From contig NZ_JADFBY010000001.1 of NCBI RefSeq assembly GCF_015223065.1, positions 930,001 through 994,000 of the forward strand: 64,000 nt of DNA, written 5' to 3'. Position 1 is the first letter of the stretch, and each line of letters begins with the position of its first letter. Made by a program: the position numbers and the translations under genes. Below, in pieces: positions 35,573-44,876 of the stretch. This DNA comes from Mucilaginibacter sp. JRF. GTDB lineage: Bacteria > Bacteroidota > Bacteroidia > Sphingobacteriales > Sphingobacteriaceae. The notes below the pieces were generated by a model. That model was given only the letters and a program-made list of their open reading frames with translations, did no database searches and was not told the DNA's origin.

Positions 35573-37402
35573 ATGAACACTCCTATAAAAAAACGAACAC
35601 TCATAAGGTATTATATCAGGCAAACAAAAAAATCTAAACTATATCCGTTCACTGCTTTATGTGCATTGCTGGCTTTGCCCGGCAATGCACTTGCACAAAC
35701 TGCCGAGCTGTATGAACAGTCGAGCGAAATGGCAGGCCTTATTATACAATACGAGCAGGATATTGACGCTATACGTGATTTTTACTCTCCGTACGAAGTT
35801 AGCGAACGCAGCGATTACCAATACAAAATGCGTGTGGTTAACTCGCCTGAACAACTTAGCCGGTTAATGCAGATGGATAGTACTTATCTGGCTGATATTA
35901 AAAAAAGGGATTTCGGCAAAATGAGTGTGTACGGGCAGGTTGATTACCTGATGCTTAAAAAAGAGATCAACAAGCATTTGGCTGGTTTAAAGGATGAAGC
36001 CAAAAAGTACGGCAGCATTAAGGAATACATAACCTTCGCCACTGATATTTACGCACTCGAACAAAAACGCAGACGCGGCGATTGGGTTGATGGCGAAAAA
36101 ATAGCCAAACAACTTGATGAACTATCAAAAAAGATAGCCGCCGATTCGGCAAAGCTGAGCAAGGTGCCAAGTATGGATATGCCTTTGGCTAATACCTTGC
36201 GCGAAGCTGCATCAGGGTTGAAAGCCCGACTAAAAAGCTTTTTTGATTTTTATAATACTTACGATCCTGATTTTACCTGGTGGGTGCCTGCGCCGTACAA
36301 ACGCGTTAATGCCCAGTTAAGCGGCTACGCTGATATGGCTGGTACAAAAGGTAAGGTTACAACTACACAAAATGATGATGGTAGCGGTATCAAAGGCAAA
36401 CCTATTGGCAGGGATGCACTGATAGCACAACTGCATGAGGAATTCATCCCTTATACGCCCGAAGAATTAATAACGCTTGCCAATAAGGAGTTTGCCTGGT
36501 GCGATAAGGAAATGCTGAAAGCATCGCGCGAGATGGGTTTTGGTGACGACTGGAAAAAGGCGCTTGAAAAAGTGAAGAACAGCTATGTGCCGCTTGGCCA
36601 TCAGGCTGAACTGATCGTTAAATTATACAACGATGCTATCGACTTTATTAAAGCCCGCGACCTGATCACTGTACCGCCTTTGGCCGAAGAAACCTGGGGC
36701 ATGATCATGATGTCGCCAAAGCGGCAATTGGTGAACCCGTTTTTTACCGGGGGGAAGGAGATCAGCATATCATACCCAACAAATACTATGGCTTATGATG
36801 ATCGTTTGATGAGCATGCGTGGTAATAACCCATACTTCTCTCGCGGTACCGTGCAGCACGAATTAATACCCGGCCACAATCTGCAATATTTTATGAACAG
36901 CAGGTATAAGCCATATCGCCATGAATTCTCTACCCCGTTTTCGGTTGAAGGCTGGTCGTTATACTGGGAGATGCTGTTGTGGGATCAGGGTTTTGCCCAA
37001 AAGCCCGAGGAGCGCATAGGTATGTTGTTTTGGCGCATGCATCGTTGTGCACGCATTATATTCTCCATGAGTTATCACCTTAATAAATGGACACCACAGC
37101 AATGTATCGACTTTTTGGTTGACCGTGTTGGCCACGAACGCGCCAATGCTACAGGCGAGGTGAGGCGGTCATTTGAGGGTGGATATAGTCCGTTGTACCA
37201 GGTAGCTTACCTGCTTGGTGGCTTACAATATATGGCCCTGAAAAAGGAATTGGTTGATAGTGGTAAAATGAGCTATAAGCAATTTCACGATACGGCCATC
37301 AAAGAGAACCTGATACCTGTTGAAATCCTGCGAGCCATTCTAACCAAACAATCCCTTACCGCTGATTTTGAAACTAAGTGGCGTTTTTACGATCTGAAAT
37401 AG
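35573..37402 (+). CDS. Exported DUF885 family putative metallopeptidase
   Basis: The 609-residue protein has a basic N-terminus and a signal peptide cut near GNALAQ. The DUF885 hallmark HELIPGH (H429, E430, H435) resembles a zinc-binding HExxH-like site, and EGWSLYWE ~25 residues on would supply a further ligand or catalytic glutamate. Members are annotated as putative peptidases with little biochemistry. It is translationally close to AraC (3-base gap) and shares its transcript, followed by a terminator. A peptide substrate is inferred only. Confidence 0.88.
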   Translation: MNTPIKKRTLIRYYIRQTKKSKLYPFTALCALLALPGNALAQTAELYEQSSEMAGLIIQYEQDIDAIRDFYSPYEVSERSDYQYKMRVVNSPEQLSRLMQMDSTYLADIKKRDFGKMSVYGQVDYLMLKKEINKHLAGLKDEAKKYGSIKEYITFATDIYALEQKRRRGDWVDGEKIAKQLDELSKKIAADSAKLSKVPSMDMPLANTLREAASGLKARLKSFFDFYNTYDPDFTWWVPAPYKRVNAQLSGYADMAGTKGKVTTTQNDDGSGIKGKPIGRDALIAQLHEEFIPYTPEELITLANKEFAWCDKEMLKASREMGFGDDWKKALEKVKNSYVPLGHQAELIVKLYNDAIDFIKARDLITVPPLAEETWGMIMMSPKRQLVNPFFTGGKEISISYPTNTMAYDDRLMSMRGNNPYFSRGTVQHELIPGHNLQYFMNSRYKPYRHEFSTPFSVEGWSLYWEMLLWDQGFAQKPEERIGMLFWRMHRCARIIFSMSYHLNKWTPQQCIDFLVDRVGHERANATGEVRRSFEGGYSPLYQVAYLLGGLQYMALKKELVDSGKMSYKQFHDTAIKENLIPVEILRAILTKQSLTADFETKWRFYDLK

Positions 37403-37422
37403 AAAACAAGTTACTTATTATG

Positions 37423-37452
37423 AACGCCCCATAAAAACGGGGCGTTTTTTTA
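37423..37452 (+). terminator. Terminator of the araC-DUF885 operon
   Basis: Stem AACGCCCC/GGGGCGTT (37423-37430 with 37439-37446) followed by TTTTTT. Confidence 0.88.
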
Positions 37453-37470
37453 TGCGCTGTATTTTTCCCA

Positions 37471-37505
37471 TAAAAAAACGACCTGTGCAATTAAGCACAA
37501 GCCGT
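37471..37505 (-). terminator. Terminator of the SusC/SusD operon
   Basis: On the minus strand a ~12-bp stem with two G-T wobbles and a mismatch is followed by TTTTTTT. It sits 23 bp past the stop of the DUF5007-type gene. Confidence 0.72.
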
Positions 37506-37527
37506 TCACTATCAAACTGTATAAATA

Positions 37528-38511
37528 TTAACCTTTTTTGGTTACGTCCGAAAATTTTACCTGGATAACATAAGTACCTTCAAGCTTTAACTGCCATGAC
37601 CAGCGTGGGTTAACCGAGAATGCACCTAATGTAGATGGGAAGCCATCAATGGTTACAAACTGGCTTGGTATACGGTAATACATCAGGAAACCCCAGTCGG
37701 TAGTTGGCGTAATGTATTTTGTTAGCGGGAAAGGGGCTATCTCAAAATCGCATATCATGGCCGTATCTGTCAATGTTACCGGGTTAAATTTGGCATAATT
37801 TTCAAACACCGGCCTGTCGCCACGCTGAATGATCTCTCCAGCGCGAGGGTTAAATGTTCTGCCATTTTTGTCAACCATCTTAAGTATAGCCCTGGCACCC
37901 TCGTTTGATACCTTGGTACATGTAATTGTCGGGTTCTTCATAGGGGTAGCTACACCTGTTACATCATGAAAAGCGTTCGATACGTTGTCGGTAATAGTAA
38001 AGAGGTCATCGCTTGTAGGCTCAACTACGTTAATGGTAGCTAATGATGGATAAAGCTTTGTACCGGTTGGATTGGTCATCTCCACATCAAATACATACCT
38101 GCCTAATGGCAGATTGGCTGATGCGCGATTAAATGTTAGTTGCCCGCTTGTTTCATTGAACTCCATTGGTAGGCGCTTTACGGTTTCGCGTTTTTGGTTA
38201 AGCAGTTCAATGGTAGTATCAGTTTCTGCATTGAATGACATGCCCGGCTTAAACAAAGTTATCTCGTACTCGGTATTAAATTCAGCAGGTAGTGCGCTGC
38301 CGTCTTCACTACGCAGGTTCAACATTTTGTATTTGTAAGGTGGGGTAGAGCCATCAGCGTTTATTCTGTCCGATTGAAACAATATAAGACCGCGCTTGGC
38401 ATAAATATTATTGTCTTTATAGCGAATGTAATCACTCTGAAAGCCATCGTCTATCTTTTTACAGGCAACAGCGCTTACCATGATACATAGGCCTATGATA
38501 ATTTTTTTCAT
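37528..38511 (-). CDS. DUF5007-type lipoprotein of the SusC/SusD operon
   Basis: The 327-residue lipoprotein has a signal ending VSAVACKK, with lipidation at the cysteine. The body looks like beta-sandwich repeats (GRYVFDVEMTNPTGTKLYPS and others) and resembles SusE/F-like surface glycan-binding proteins; the best match by memory is DUF5007. It probably sits on the outer-membrane surface and helps bind the ligand imported by the SusC/SusD pair. Last gene of the operon, 27 bp after the fasciclin gene. Confidence 0.72.
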   Translation of the reverse strand: MKKIIIGLCIMVSAVACKKIDDGFQSDYIRYKDNNIYAKRGLILFQSDRINADGSTPPYKYKMLNLRSEDGSALPAEFNTEYEITLFKPGMSFNAETDTTIELLNQKRETVKRLPMEFNETSGQLTFNRASANLPLGRYVFDVEMTNPTGTKLYPSLATINVVEPTSDDLFTITDNVSNAFHDVTGVATPMKNPTITCTKVSNEGARAILKMVDKNGRTFNPRAGEIIQRGDRPVFENYAKFNPVTLTDTAMICDFEIAPFPLTKYITPTTDWGFLMYYRIPSQFVTIDGFPSTLGAFSVNPRWSWQLKLEGTYVIQVKFSDVTKKG

Positions 38512-38538
38512 CGTTTTAATTTTTGAGTTAATGGATGA

Positions 38539-39228
38539 TTAATTCCCAAGGGATTGTGCGTTGAAAAATAACCTGTGGTTACCATCAATTACATGTACAA
38601 CTCCTGTTCGTGTAATAATGCCTGATGTTTGGCAATCAACAGCCTGGTCTTTTTGATTGTCAGGTATAGCTTCCGGGTCGGGCTCCTGATCATCGCGTGT
38701 ACCACGTATCTTTACATAGTTTACGTAATCCACATGATCTAAAAAGCTGCTATAATCAAACGTGCGGCGAAATTTGATCATGTACGTAACATTGCTTGGT
38801 GGGGTGGTTAGCAACGTAGGGTATACCTGCCCCGATACGGTGATCACATCACGATTGATCTTGCCCTCAAAAAGATACGTTTTCATGGAGTCGGCTAGTT
38901 CGGTTGCCGGTATATCATTAATACCAAACTCAAAGTTTTCATTACCTATCTCTATGGCCTTTTGATTCTTTTTTGCAGATACATAAGGTGCAATACTGTA
39001 ATTTGTGGTGGCAAAAAAGGTAACATTGCTGTTCACCACATCCTTTAAGCCGGCATGGTCAATTATTTTAACCAGCGAGTCAAACTGTGGTTTTGATTTC
39101 AAAAAGTCATACGTGGTCATATCAACATAGGGGTTGCTTTTGCCGCCATCATTCTTGTAATCATCTTTTTTACATGCGCTCGTCAGGGCCACCATCGCGC
39201 ATATCATTAATCCTAAATATTTTTTCAT
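38539..39228 (-). CDS. Fasciclin-domain lipoprotein
   Basis: ATG at 39228 is preferred to an in-frame TTG at 39240. It yields 229 residues beginning MKKYLGLMICAMVALTSACKK, a clear lipoprotein signal. The fasciclin (FAS1) fold is suggested by TTYDFLKSKPQFDSLVKIID, NVTFFATTNYSIAPYV and the late GVVHVIDGNHRLFF. FAS1 domains are adhesion or ligand-binding modules. Its place between SusD and the DUF5007-type gene suggests an accessory surface protein of the same uptake system. Confidence 0.87.
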   Translation of the reverse strand: MKKYLGLMICAMVALTSACKKDDYKNDGGKSNPYVDMTTYDFLKSKPQFDSLVKIIDHAGLKDVVNSNVTFFATTNYSIAPYVSAKKNQKAIEIGNENFEFGINDIPATELADSMKTYLFEGKINRDVITVSGQVYPTLLTTPPSNVTYMIKFRRTFDYSSFLDHVDYVNYVKIRGTRDDQEPDPEAIPDNQKDQAVDCQTSGIITRTGVVHVIDGNHRLFFNAQSLGN

Positions 39229-39251
39229 AACTATATTCAATTAAGTTAATG

Positions 39252-40784
39252 TTATACTCTGCCTAACCAGTAAGTAGTTTGTTTAAGGTTAGGGTTTTGC
39301 CTGAATAATGCCGGGTCAATAGGGAAGTAGTAGCCCTCTAATCTGAAGCGCTGCTCGGTAAGCCAATCTACAACGTTGCCGTATTTGCGGGTGCGTAACA
39401 GATCGTAAAACAACTGCCCTTCCAAATACAATTCGCGGCCGCGTTCAACAATGTATTCATCCATAACCTCATCTTTAGTAAGATTGCTGGCCAGCAGTGT
39501 AGGGGTGGGGCTATGTTTGGTGCGCGATGCGTTGATGATGTTTATAGCGGTAGGTACATCATTTCTGTACAGGGCTATTTCTGCCTTTAACAGGCTAATG
39601 TCGCTCAGGCGAAACACGATCATATTGTTACTCAGGAATGGATCAAGCTTTTGGCCGGGGTTACGATAAATAATGTTGGCGTATTTAACACACATCGGTT
39701 TTTCGGTAGTGGTTAAGGCGAAGTTCTTTTTAAAGCGAACATCAGTAGTATCATTATCCGGAAAATGTGAGCGTAAAAAGCTCGGGGTTACAAACATGCG
39801 CGGATTGTTGGTGCCATTGTTTATGTAGCTTGAGTTAAGAAAGTACATACCAATTGAACCCGATGAACCCTCAAGGGTATTCTCGCTCATGTTTATCTCA
39901 AATATCCCTTCAGATGAACGGCCTACAAAAATATTCTTGTAGTTAGCAGTGTCAGTAAGGGTATAACCACCGTTGGCAACCAAGGCATTGATGGTAGTAT
40001 CGGCGCTGTTAACATCGGTCATGTTCACGTTGTCAGTACTTACATCAAGCATGGTTGCACGCCACAGGTACAGGTGGGTTAGTAAGGCATAAGCCGCACC
40101 ACGGTTGGCCGTTACTTTAGCATCGCCTACGTTATCGTATCGCCAGGTTAGTAAATTGATGGCACGGTGGCAATCATCCTCTATCATTTTCATTACCTCA
40201 GCTTTAGGGCTGCGTGGTAATTGTGGCGCATTGATCGGGTCGTCATAAGCCGCGGTAACAACAGGCACATCGCCCCAAACACGTACCATCATAAAATAAC
40301 TCAGCGCACGTAAAAAATAAGCCTGGCCCATTATGTTGTTACGGAAGGCGGTGGGGTTGTCAACATCATCAAATTGCTCGTCGGTCATCTTCTCAACGTT
40401 TTTGAGCACGATGTTCGACATGGCTACCGACTTAAAATACAAGGTGTAATTAGCCAGCGAATTCAGATTATATTGAAAGGTGAAATCGCCACCCTGTATG
40501 CCCTCTAAACCATCGCCGGTATACTGTATGGTAAAGTAGTTTTTGGCAATAGCATCGCCATACATGTAATAGCGGTTGGCTTTATTGCTCATGGCATTAC
40601 GCAACAAGGCATAGTTACCTGCAATGGCGTTACGCGCATCTTGCGATGTTTTCCAGTAAACATCAAGGTATGTTGAATTTTTGGGTTCCTGTTCGAGTAG
40701 TTTTTTACATGAACTGAAGGTTGATAATGCCGCTATGCAACCTATCACACTTACTGCTTTATATATTGTTCTCATCATGATCAT
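39252..40784 (-). CDS. SusD/RagB family outer-membrane lipoprotein
   Basis: The 510-residue lipoprotein (TFSSCKKLLEQEP) binds the substrate at the cell surface and forms the lid over its SusC partner. The SusD-like N-terminal part with TPR helices (AFRNNIMGQAYFLRALSYFM, AKVTANRGAAYALLTHLYLW) and the RagB C-terminal part (VDEYIVERGRELYLEGQLFY-type helix, then YYFPIDPALFRQNPNLKQT) are clear. Three ATGs (40784, 40778, 40775) cluster at the start, so the exact one is uncertain. It begins 5 bases after susC ends. Confidence 0.95.
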   Translation of the reverse strand: MIMMRTIYKAVSVIGCIAALSTFSSCKKLLEQEPKNSTYLDVYWKTSQDARNAIAGNYALLRNAMSNKANRYYMYGDAIAKNYFTIQYTGDGLEGIQGGDFTFQYNLNSLANYTLYFKSVAMSNIVLKNVEKMTDEQFDDVDNPTAFRNNIMGQAYFLRALSYFMMVRVWGDVPVVTAAYDDPINAPQLPRSPKAEVMKMIEDDCHRAINLLTWRYDNVGDAKVTANRGAAYALLTHLYLWRATMLDVSTDNVNMTDVNSADTTINALVANGGYTLTDTANYKNIFVGRSSEGIFEINMSENTLEGSSGSIGMYFLNSSYINNGTNNPRMFVTPSFLRSHFPDNDTTDVRFKKNFALTTTEKPMCVKYANIIYRNPGQKLDPFLSNNMIVFRLSDISLLKAEIALYRNDVPTAINIINASRTKHSPTPTLLASNLTKDEVMDEYIVERGRELYLEGQLFYDLLRTRKYGNVVDWLTEQRFRLEGYYFPIDPALFRQNPNLKQTTYWLGRV

Positions 40785-40789
40785 GTTAA

Positions 40790-43700
40790 TTAAAGTTGAA
40801 TATCAAGGCCTAAAGTGATCTTTTTGGGTATTGGGTAACCAGCGCCGTTGTACTCACCATAAGGGTTTACAGCTTCGGCATCAGGTAAGCGGCTTGATTG
40901 CTGGAACATTTTAACGTTATCCATAATGCCGTATACCCTTAATCGGTTTATGCCTATCTTTCTTAAAAATGTAGGTTTAAGATCATAAGACAGTTTTACA
41001 CTCTTGATACGGAAATAGCCACCTTTTTCAAGGAAGAAGGTTTGAGCGCCTGTATAATAGTAGCGGTAGGTGCCTATATCGTATTTAGCGTATTGGGCAT
41101 TATCTCCGGGCATGCGCCAAATGTTCAGCTTGCTGAAATCGGGCATCGAATAATAGGCAAACCTGTTGATTGGGTCACCGTCAGTCGTGTTCGAAAACCT
41201 GTCAGACTCGAACAGGTTAAGCACATCCCTGTCAAAAGTAAAGGTTGAGAAAATGCTTAAGCTGAAATTCTTGTAGTTAAAGTCGTTTGTCCAACCGCCG
41301 GTAAATTTAGGGTTAGGGTCACCTATCGGCACTTTATCCGGGTTTATGCCATCGTTAAATATGTCGATGAAGTAATCACCGTCCAGATCGGCCAGGTAAA
41401 AGTCGCCCGCGTTGTATGTGCCGTTGCTGTTGCGATAGCGCTCGCCGGTGTAAGGATTAACAGGGATGCTCTCAATGTTAGGGAACACACCTAAAGTTTG
41501 GTATAAGTAAAACGCGTTAATTGGTGAACCTACTGAAAGGATGTGCGATTTATCAAACCTGTCGCCGCTCATTACCAGGTCACGGTTGCCATTCGGCAAA
41601 TTCATAATGCGGTTTTTGTTGTAGGTAAGATTCAGGCGCGAATACCATCTGAAGGTACCTTCGAGCGGATTAGCCGATATGGTTAAGTCGACACCCGAGT
41701 TACGTACACCAATAGCGTTGGTAAGTGCCAGATCATAACCGGTTGTTACCGGCAGATCCACACTGAATAGTTGTAATGACGATTCCTTATTGTACACATC
41801 TAACGATACCGCGTACTTACCGTTCTTGATCTCGATATCTGTACCAATGTTCCATTGTTTTGAGCGCTCCCAGCTTAGGCTGCTTTGTGCCGCGCCATCA
41901 TAAAAGTTTGGTGTAATGGCTGTAACACCGTTGTATGATGTAGCGCCGCCATTGCCTTCAAAGCCGCCATTGTTTACGTTGTAAAGGTTGTATTGCAGGT
42001 AGTTGCTTTGTGGTAAACTACCCGATGTACCGATACTGGCTCTTAACTTTAATAGCGTGAACGGATTGTTCTCATTATCTTTCATAAATGCTTCTTCAGA
42101 GATCAGCCAACCCACCGAGGCAGAAGGGAAGAAACCCCATTTATGATTTTTACCAAAGCGCGATGAACCATCGGTACGTGCGCTGGCTGATACCATGTAG
42201 CGGCTATCAAAATCATAACTGGCACGGCCGTAATATGATAACAGACCGTAAGCCTGGTAATCAGAACTCGCCCCAATTTTTGATTGCTGGAAACCACGTA
42301 CGGTTTGAATATTATCAGATGGACCATTGTAGCCTGAAGCTATTGTAGTTTGAAACTGATTATACAAAATATCCTGACCGGCTACACCGCTAATGGTGTG
42401 TTTGCCAATGGTATTGTTATAGGTAAAAAATGTAGAGGTGCTTGCCTGCATACCCGCATCGGCATAGCTGTAAGCATAGTTACCCTGGCCATTTTGCAGC
42501 AGGCTGCTGCGGCTAAGATCGCGGCGGGCATTGGTTTGCAGGAATGATGATTGCGAATTCAATGTTAAATGTTTGTTGAATTCGTAAGCAAGGTTTAAGT
42601 TGAAAGTTAGCTGGTTGCTTATGTTTTTATCAAGGTTAGCATTATAAGCACCTAAGTAATAGTCTTTTTTATCGTCAGATAAATTAAATAACGATGATGG
42701 CATACTGCCAGCGCCCAGGCTTATTGGGCTTGCGTTATCACCATTACCACGCGCTTTGTCTGACCGTGAATAGGCAATGATCGGGTTAATCATCAGCTTA
42801 TTGTTCATGGCATGTGAGGTTAGGTTTAACCTGCCCGAGTAGCGTTTAAAGCCCGTAGCTTTGATAATACCTTCCTCGTTATAATAACCACCGCTAAAGC
42901 GATATACCATGTTACCGGCACCGCCTCCGCTTAAACCCAGGTCAACGTTAGATATTTTACCGGTTTGGTAAAAAAGATCCTGCCAGTCGGTATTGCCATT
43001 ATATGCTTCGTTCAAGCTGTCGGTAAGCATGTAGGGTAATTGCCTTAACTGATCGTAATTCAACTGGCTTTGCAGTATGGCCATTTTTTGGCGACGTTCC
43101 TCGGCACCTAAAGTAACATCCCTTAATTGAGGGCGCTGGGTAATACCGTAGTAGGTATTCAATGTTACTTTCGGATCACCCGATATACCTTTTTTGGTAG
43201 TGATCAATATAACGCCGTTTGCCGCGCGCGAGCCATATATCGCCGCTGCTGATGCATCCTTCAATACGTCAATGGTTTCAATATCATTAGGGTTTATACC
43301 CGCCAAAAAGTTGGCACCTGTACCTGTACCGGGGCCAACGTAATCCTCGGTAGGTTGTGGCACGTTATCAACCACGTAAAGCGGACTGTTAACCACATTA
43401 TATTCGTTATAACCACGGCTAACCAATGAGTTGCCACGAACAGATACTGTTGGTGTGGCACCCGGCTGGCCTGAAAAGTTTTGCACGTTAACACCCGATA
43501 AACGGCCTTGAAGTAATTGATCAAAACTCGCGGCCGGTAGGTTGGCTATCTCTTTTGCTGAAAGGCTGGATACCGCCGCGGTCGATTTTTTACGGGCTAT
43601 TTTTTGATAACCGATCAAAACCACCTCGCTAAGCTGCTGCGGGTTATCTTTTAATGATACTTTGATGGTTGTTTTTGAGCCCACCTCAATTTCGGCGGGT

Positions 43701-43954
43701 AAAAAACCAACAAAGGTTACCAGTATAACCGGGTTGGATGTTGTGGTTTTTAAGGAAAACTCGCCTTGAGCATTGGTTGAGGTAGTGGCTGTGCCGCCTT
43801 TTTCTTTTACGGTAGCTCCGGGTACGGCAAGGTTGTCTTTATCAACTACCGTACCTTTTAACACCGTTTGCGCCATTGTGCTTTTGGGGATCAACCAGCA
43901 CAAAAAGCCGCACACAACCAAGAAGCTCTTGAGAAATGTAAATCTTTTTGTCAT
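40790..43954 (-). CDS. SusC/RagA TonB-linked outer-membrane transporter
   Basis: The 1054-residue TonB-dependent transporter has a signal peptide (to ~STMAQ) and a carboxypeptidase-regulatory-like domain at ~30-115 (GTVVDKDNLAVPGATVKEKG). A SusC-specific TonB box/plug follows (LSEVVLIGYQ, GQPGATPTVSVRGN, IETIDVLKDASAAAIYGSRA), then a 22-stranded barrel ending LGLDIQL. It imports oligosaccharides or peptides with SusD. No glycosidase, sulfatase or anti-sigma factor lies in this operon, so the ligand is unknown. First gene of the susC-susD-fasciclin-DUF5007 operon. Confidence 0.96.
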   Translation of the reverse strand: MTKRFTFLKSFLVVCGFLCWLIPKSTMAQTVLKGTVVDKDNLAVPGATVKEKGGTATTSTNAQGEFSLKTTTSNPVILVTFVGFLPAEIEVGSKTTIKVSLKDNPQQLSEVVLIGYQKIARKKSTAAVSSLSAKEIANLPAASFDQLLQGRLSGVNVQNFSGQPGATPTVSVRGNSLVSRGYNEYNVVNSPLYVVDNVPQPTEDYVGPGTGTGANFLAGINPNDIETIDVLKDASAAAIYGSRAANGVILITTKKGISGDPKVTLNTYYGITQRPQLRDVTLGAEERRQKMAILQSQLNYDQLRQLPYMLTDSLNEAYNGNTDWQDLFYQTGKISNVDLGLSGGGAGNMVYRFSGGYYNEEGIIKATGFKRYSGRLNLTSHAMNNKLMINPIIAYSRSDKARGNGDNASPISLGAGSMPSSLFNLSDDKKDYYLGAYNANLDKNISNQLTFNLNLAYEFNKHLTLNSQSSFLQTNARRDLSRSSLLQNGQGNYAYSYADAGMQASTSTFFTYNNTIGKHTISGVAGQDILYNQFQTTIASGYNGPSDNIQTVRGFQQSKIGASSDYQAYGLLSYYGRASYDFDSRYMVSASARTDGSSRFGKNHKWGFFPSASVGWLISEEAFMKDNENNPFTLLKLRASIGTSGSLPQSNYLQYNLYNVNNGGFEGNGGATSYNGVTAITPNFYDGAAQSSLSWERSKQWNIGTDIEIKNGKYAVSLDVYNKESSLQLFSVDLPVTTGYDLALTNAIGVRNSGVDLTISANPLEGTFRWYSRLNLTYNKNRIMNLPNGNRDLVMSGDRFDKSHILSVGSPINAFYLYQTLGVFPNIESIPVNPYTGERYRNSNGTYNAGDFYLADLDGDYFIDIFNDGINPDKVPIGDPNPKFTGGWTNDFNYKNFSLSIFSTFTFDRDVLNLFESDRFSNTTDGDPINRFAYYSMPDFSKLNIWRMPGDNAQYAKYDIGTYRYYYTGAQTFFLEKGGYFRIKSVKLSYDLKPTFLRKIGINRLRVYGIMDNVKMFQQSSRLPDAEAVNPYGEYNGAGYPIPKKITLGLDIQL

Positions 43955-44273
43955 AAATTAATTGTTGCGATGGTGAAAGATTTTTGAATTATTATCTCAA
44001 ATCTATCTCCGTACGCATCCAATTTTTTTGAGAATATTATCTCAAAGTGGCTCTATCTTAACCATTTTGTTACATTTCATTATTCGATATTAACAATGTG
44101 ATAATATTTAATTACTTAGGGATAAGAAATTGCTATAAAAAAGATAAAACGAATTATCATTTGTAACAGGTATGATACAAATCGGGGCGTGTTATAGTAA
44201 GAGAATTACAATCAAGCGGATCGTTTTATGTAAATATGGTGGGAGTACGTATGAATACTATTTACAGGGTAGC
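43955..44273. other. Upstream regulatory region of susC
   Basis: 319 bp between the start of susC and the stop of the DUF6702 gene, both minus strand. It contains the direct repeats and -7 box listed separately. The right half (44100-44270) is AT-rich and shows no terminator or gene that I can support. Confidence 0.6.
43991..44046 (-). promoter_or_regulatory. Direct repeats and -7 box upstream of susC
   Basis: ATTATCTCAAA occurs at 43991-44001 and again at 44036-44046, 45 bp apart. CAAATCTA at 43998-44005 reads TAGATTTG on the minus strand, an exact -7 box, so the first copy overlaps the promoter. The second sits in an activator-like position. AGAATATTATC(TC)AAAGTG here closely resembles AGAATATTATCAAAGTG upstream of araC. 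Confidence 0.5.
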
Positions 44274-44798
44274 TCAAAATGTTTGGCTTACCTGTGTTTG
44301 AGGATAATCTACCTTGGTGGTTTTTCTGTTGCCGTTAACAGTTATATGTACAATATTCATCTGATCATCGTACATATCATACAACAAATTAATATTGCCA
44401 TCAACACGTTTAGGGGCGGGCGCTGTGTCCGATTCAAGGTAAACATTCACAACTTCCTTAACCTTTTCAAAACCAAGGTAATTGAATTTGGTTGTTGCAG
44501 CGTTATTCTTTAACTGTACATGATGAGCTACGTAGTCACTTACCAATTTATCCATCGCGTCGTGTACTTTAGGTTCGGTCAGGTCCACTTTAACCTTGTA
44601 TTGTTTGCTTAGCACGGCTTCAAAATCATCGGTAAATATGGTGCATATCACTTCAAACTTTTTATCCTTGCCATTATAGTTTACATCAGTAGTGCTAACG
44701 TGCAGCGGATGAAAGGCTGTGTTAAGTGCTGATTTTGTGGCAGTGGTGCCAAATATCATGTAACAAAATAATAGCGATTGGATAAATAATGCGTACAT
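44274..44798 (-). CDS. DUF6702 family exported protein
   Basis: A 174-residue protein with an N-terminal hydrophobic signal segment, followed by AFHPLHVSTTDVNYNGKDKKF and a conserved beta-rich body (EVICTIFTDDFEAVLSKQY, FNYLGFEKVKEVVNVYLES). The HPxHVSxT...N start is characteristic of DUF6702 as I know it. Function unknown. It is divergent from the HupE/UreJ-like gene and the M1 peptidase gene, with which I expect it to be linked. Confidence 0.75.
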   Translation of the reverse strand: MYALFIQSLLFCYMIFGTTATKSALNTAFHPLHVSTTDVNYNGKDKKFEVICTIFTDDFEAVLSKQYKVKVDLTEPKVHDAMDKLVSDYVAHHVQLKNNAATTKFNYLGFEKVKEVVNVYLESDTAPAPKRVDGNINLLYDMYDDQMNIVHITVNGNRKTTKVDYPQTQVSQTF

Positions 44799-44876
44799 AC
44801 AGCCTGCTCCGGTTCCTTTTTTAACAAAAACCGTTAAATTTAGGTTTTATTATTTAGTTAAAGCCGATATTTCAAT

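Noticed and set aside
44172..44513. 113-codon plus-strand frame near DUF6702
   Set aside because: Mostly antisense to the DUF6702 gene, cysteine/isoleucine-rich without domain logic.
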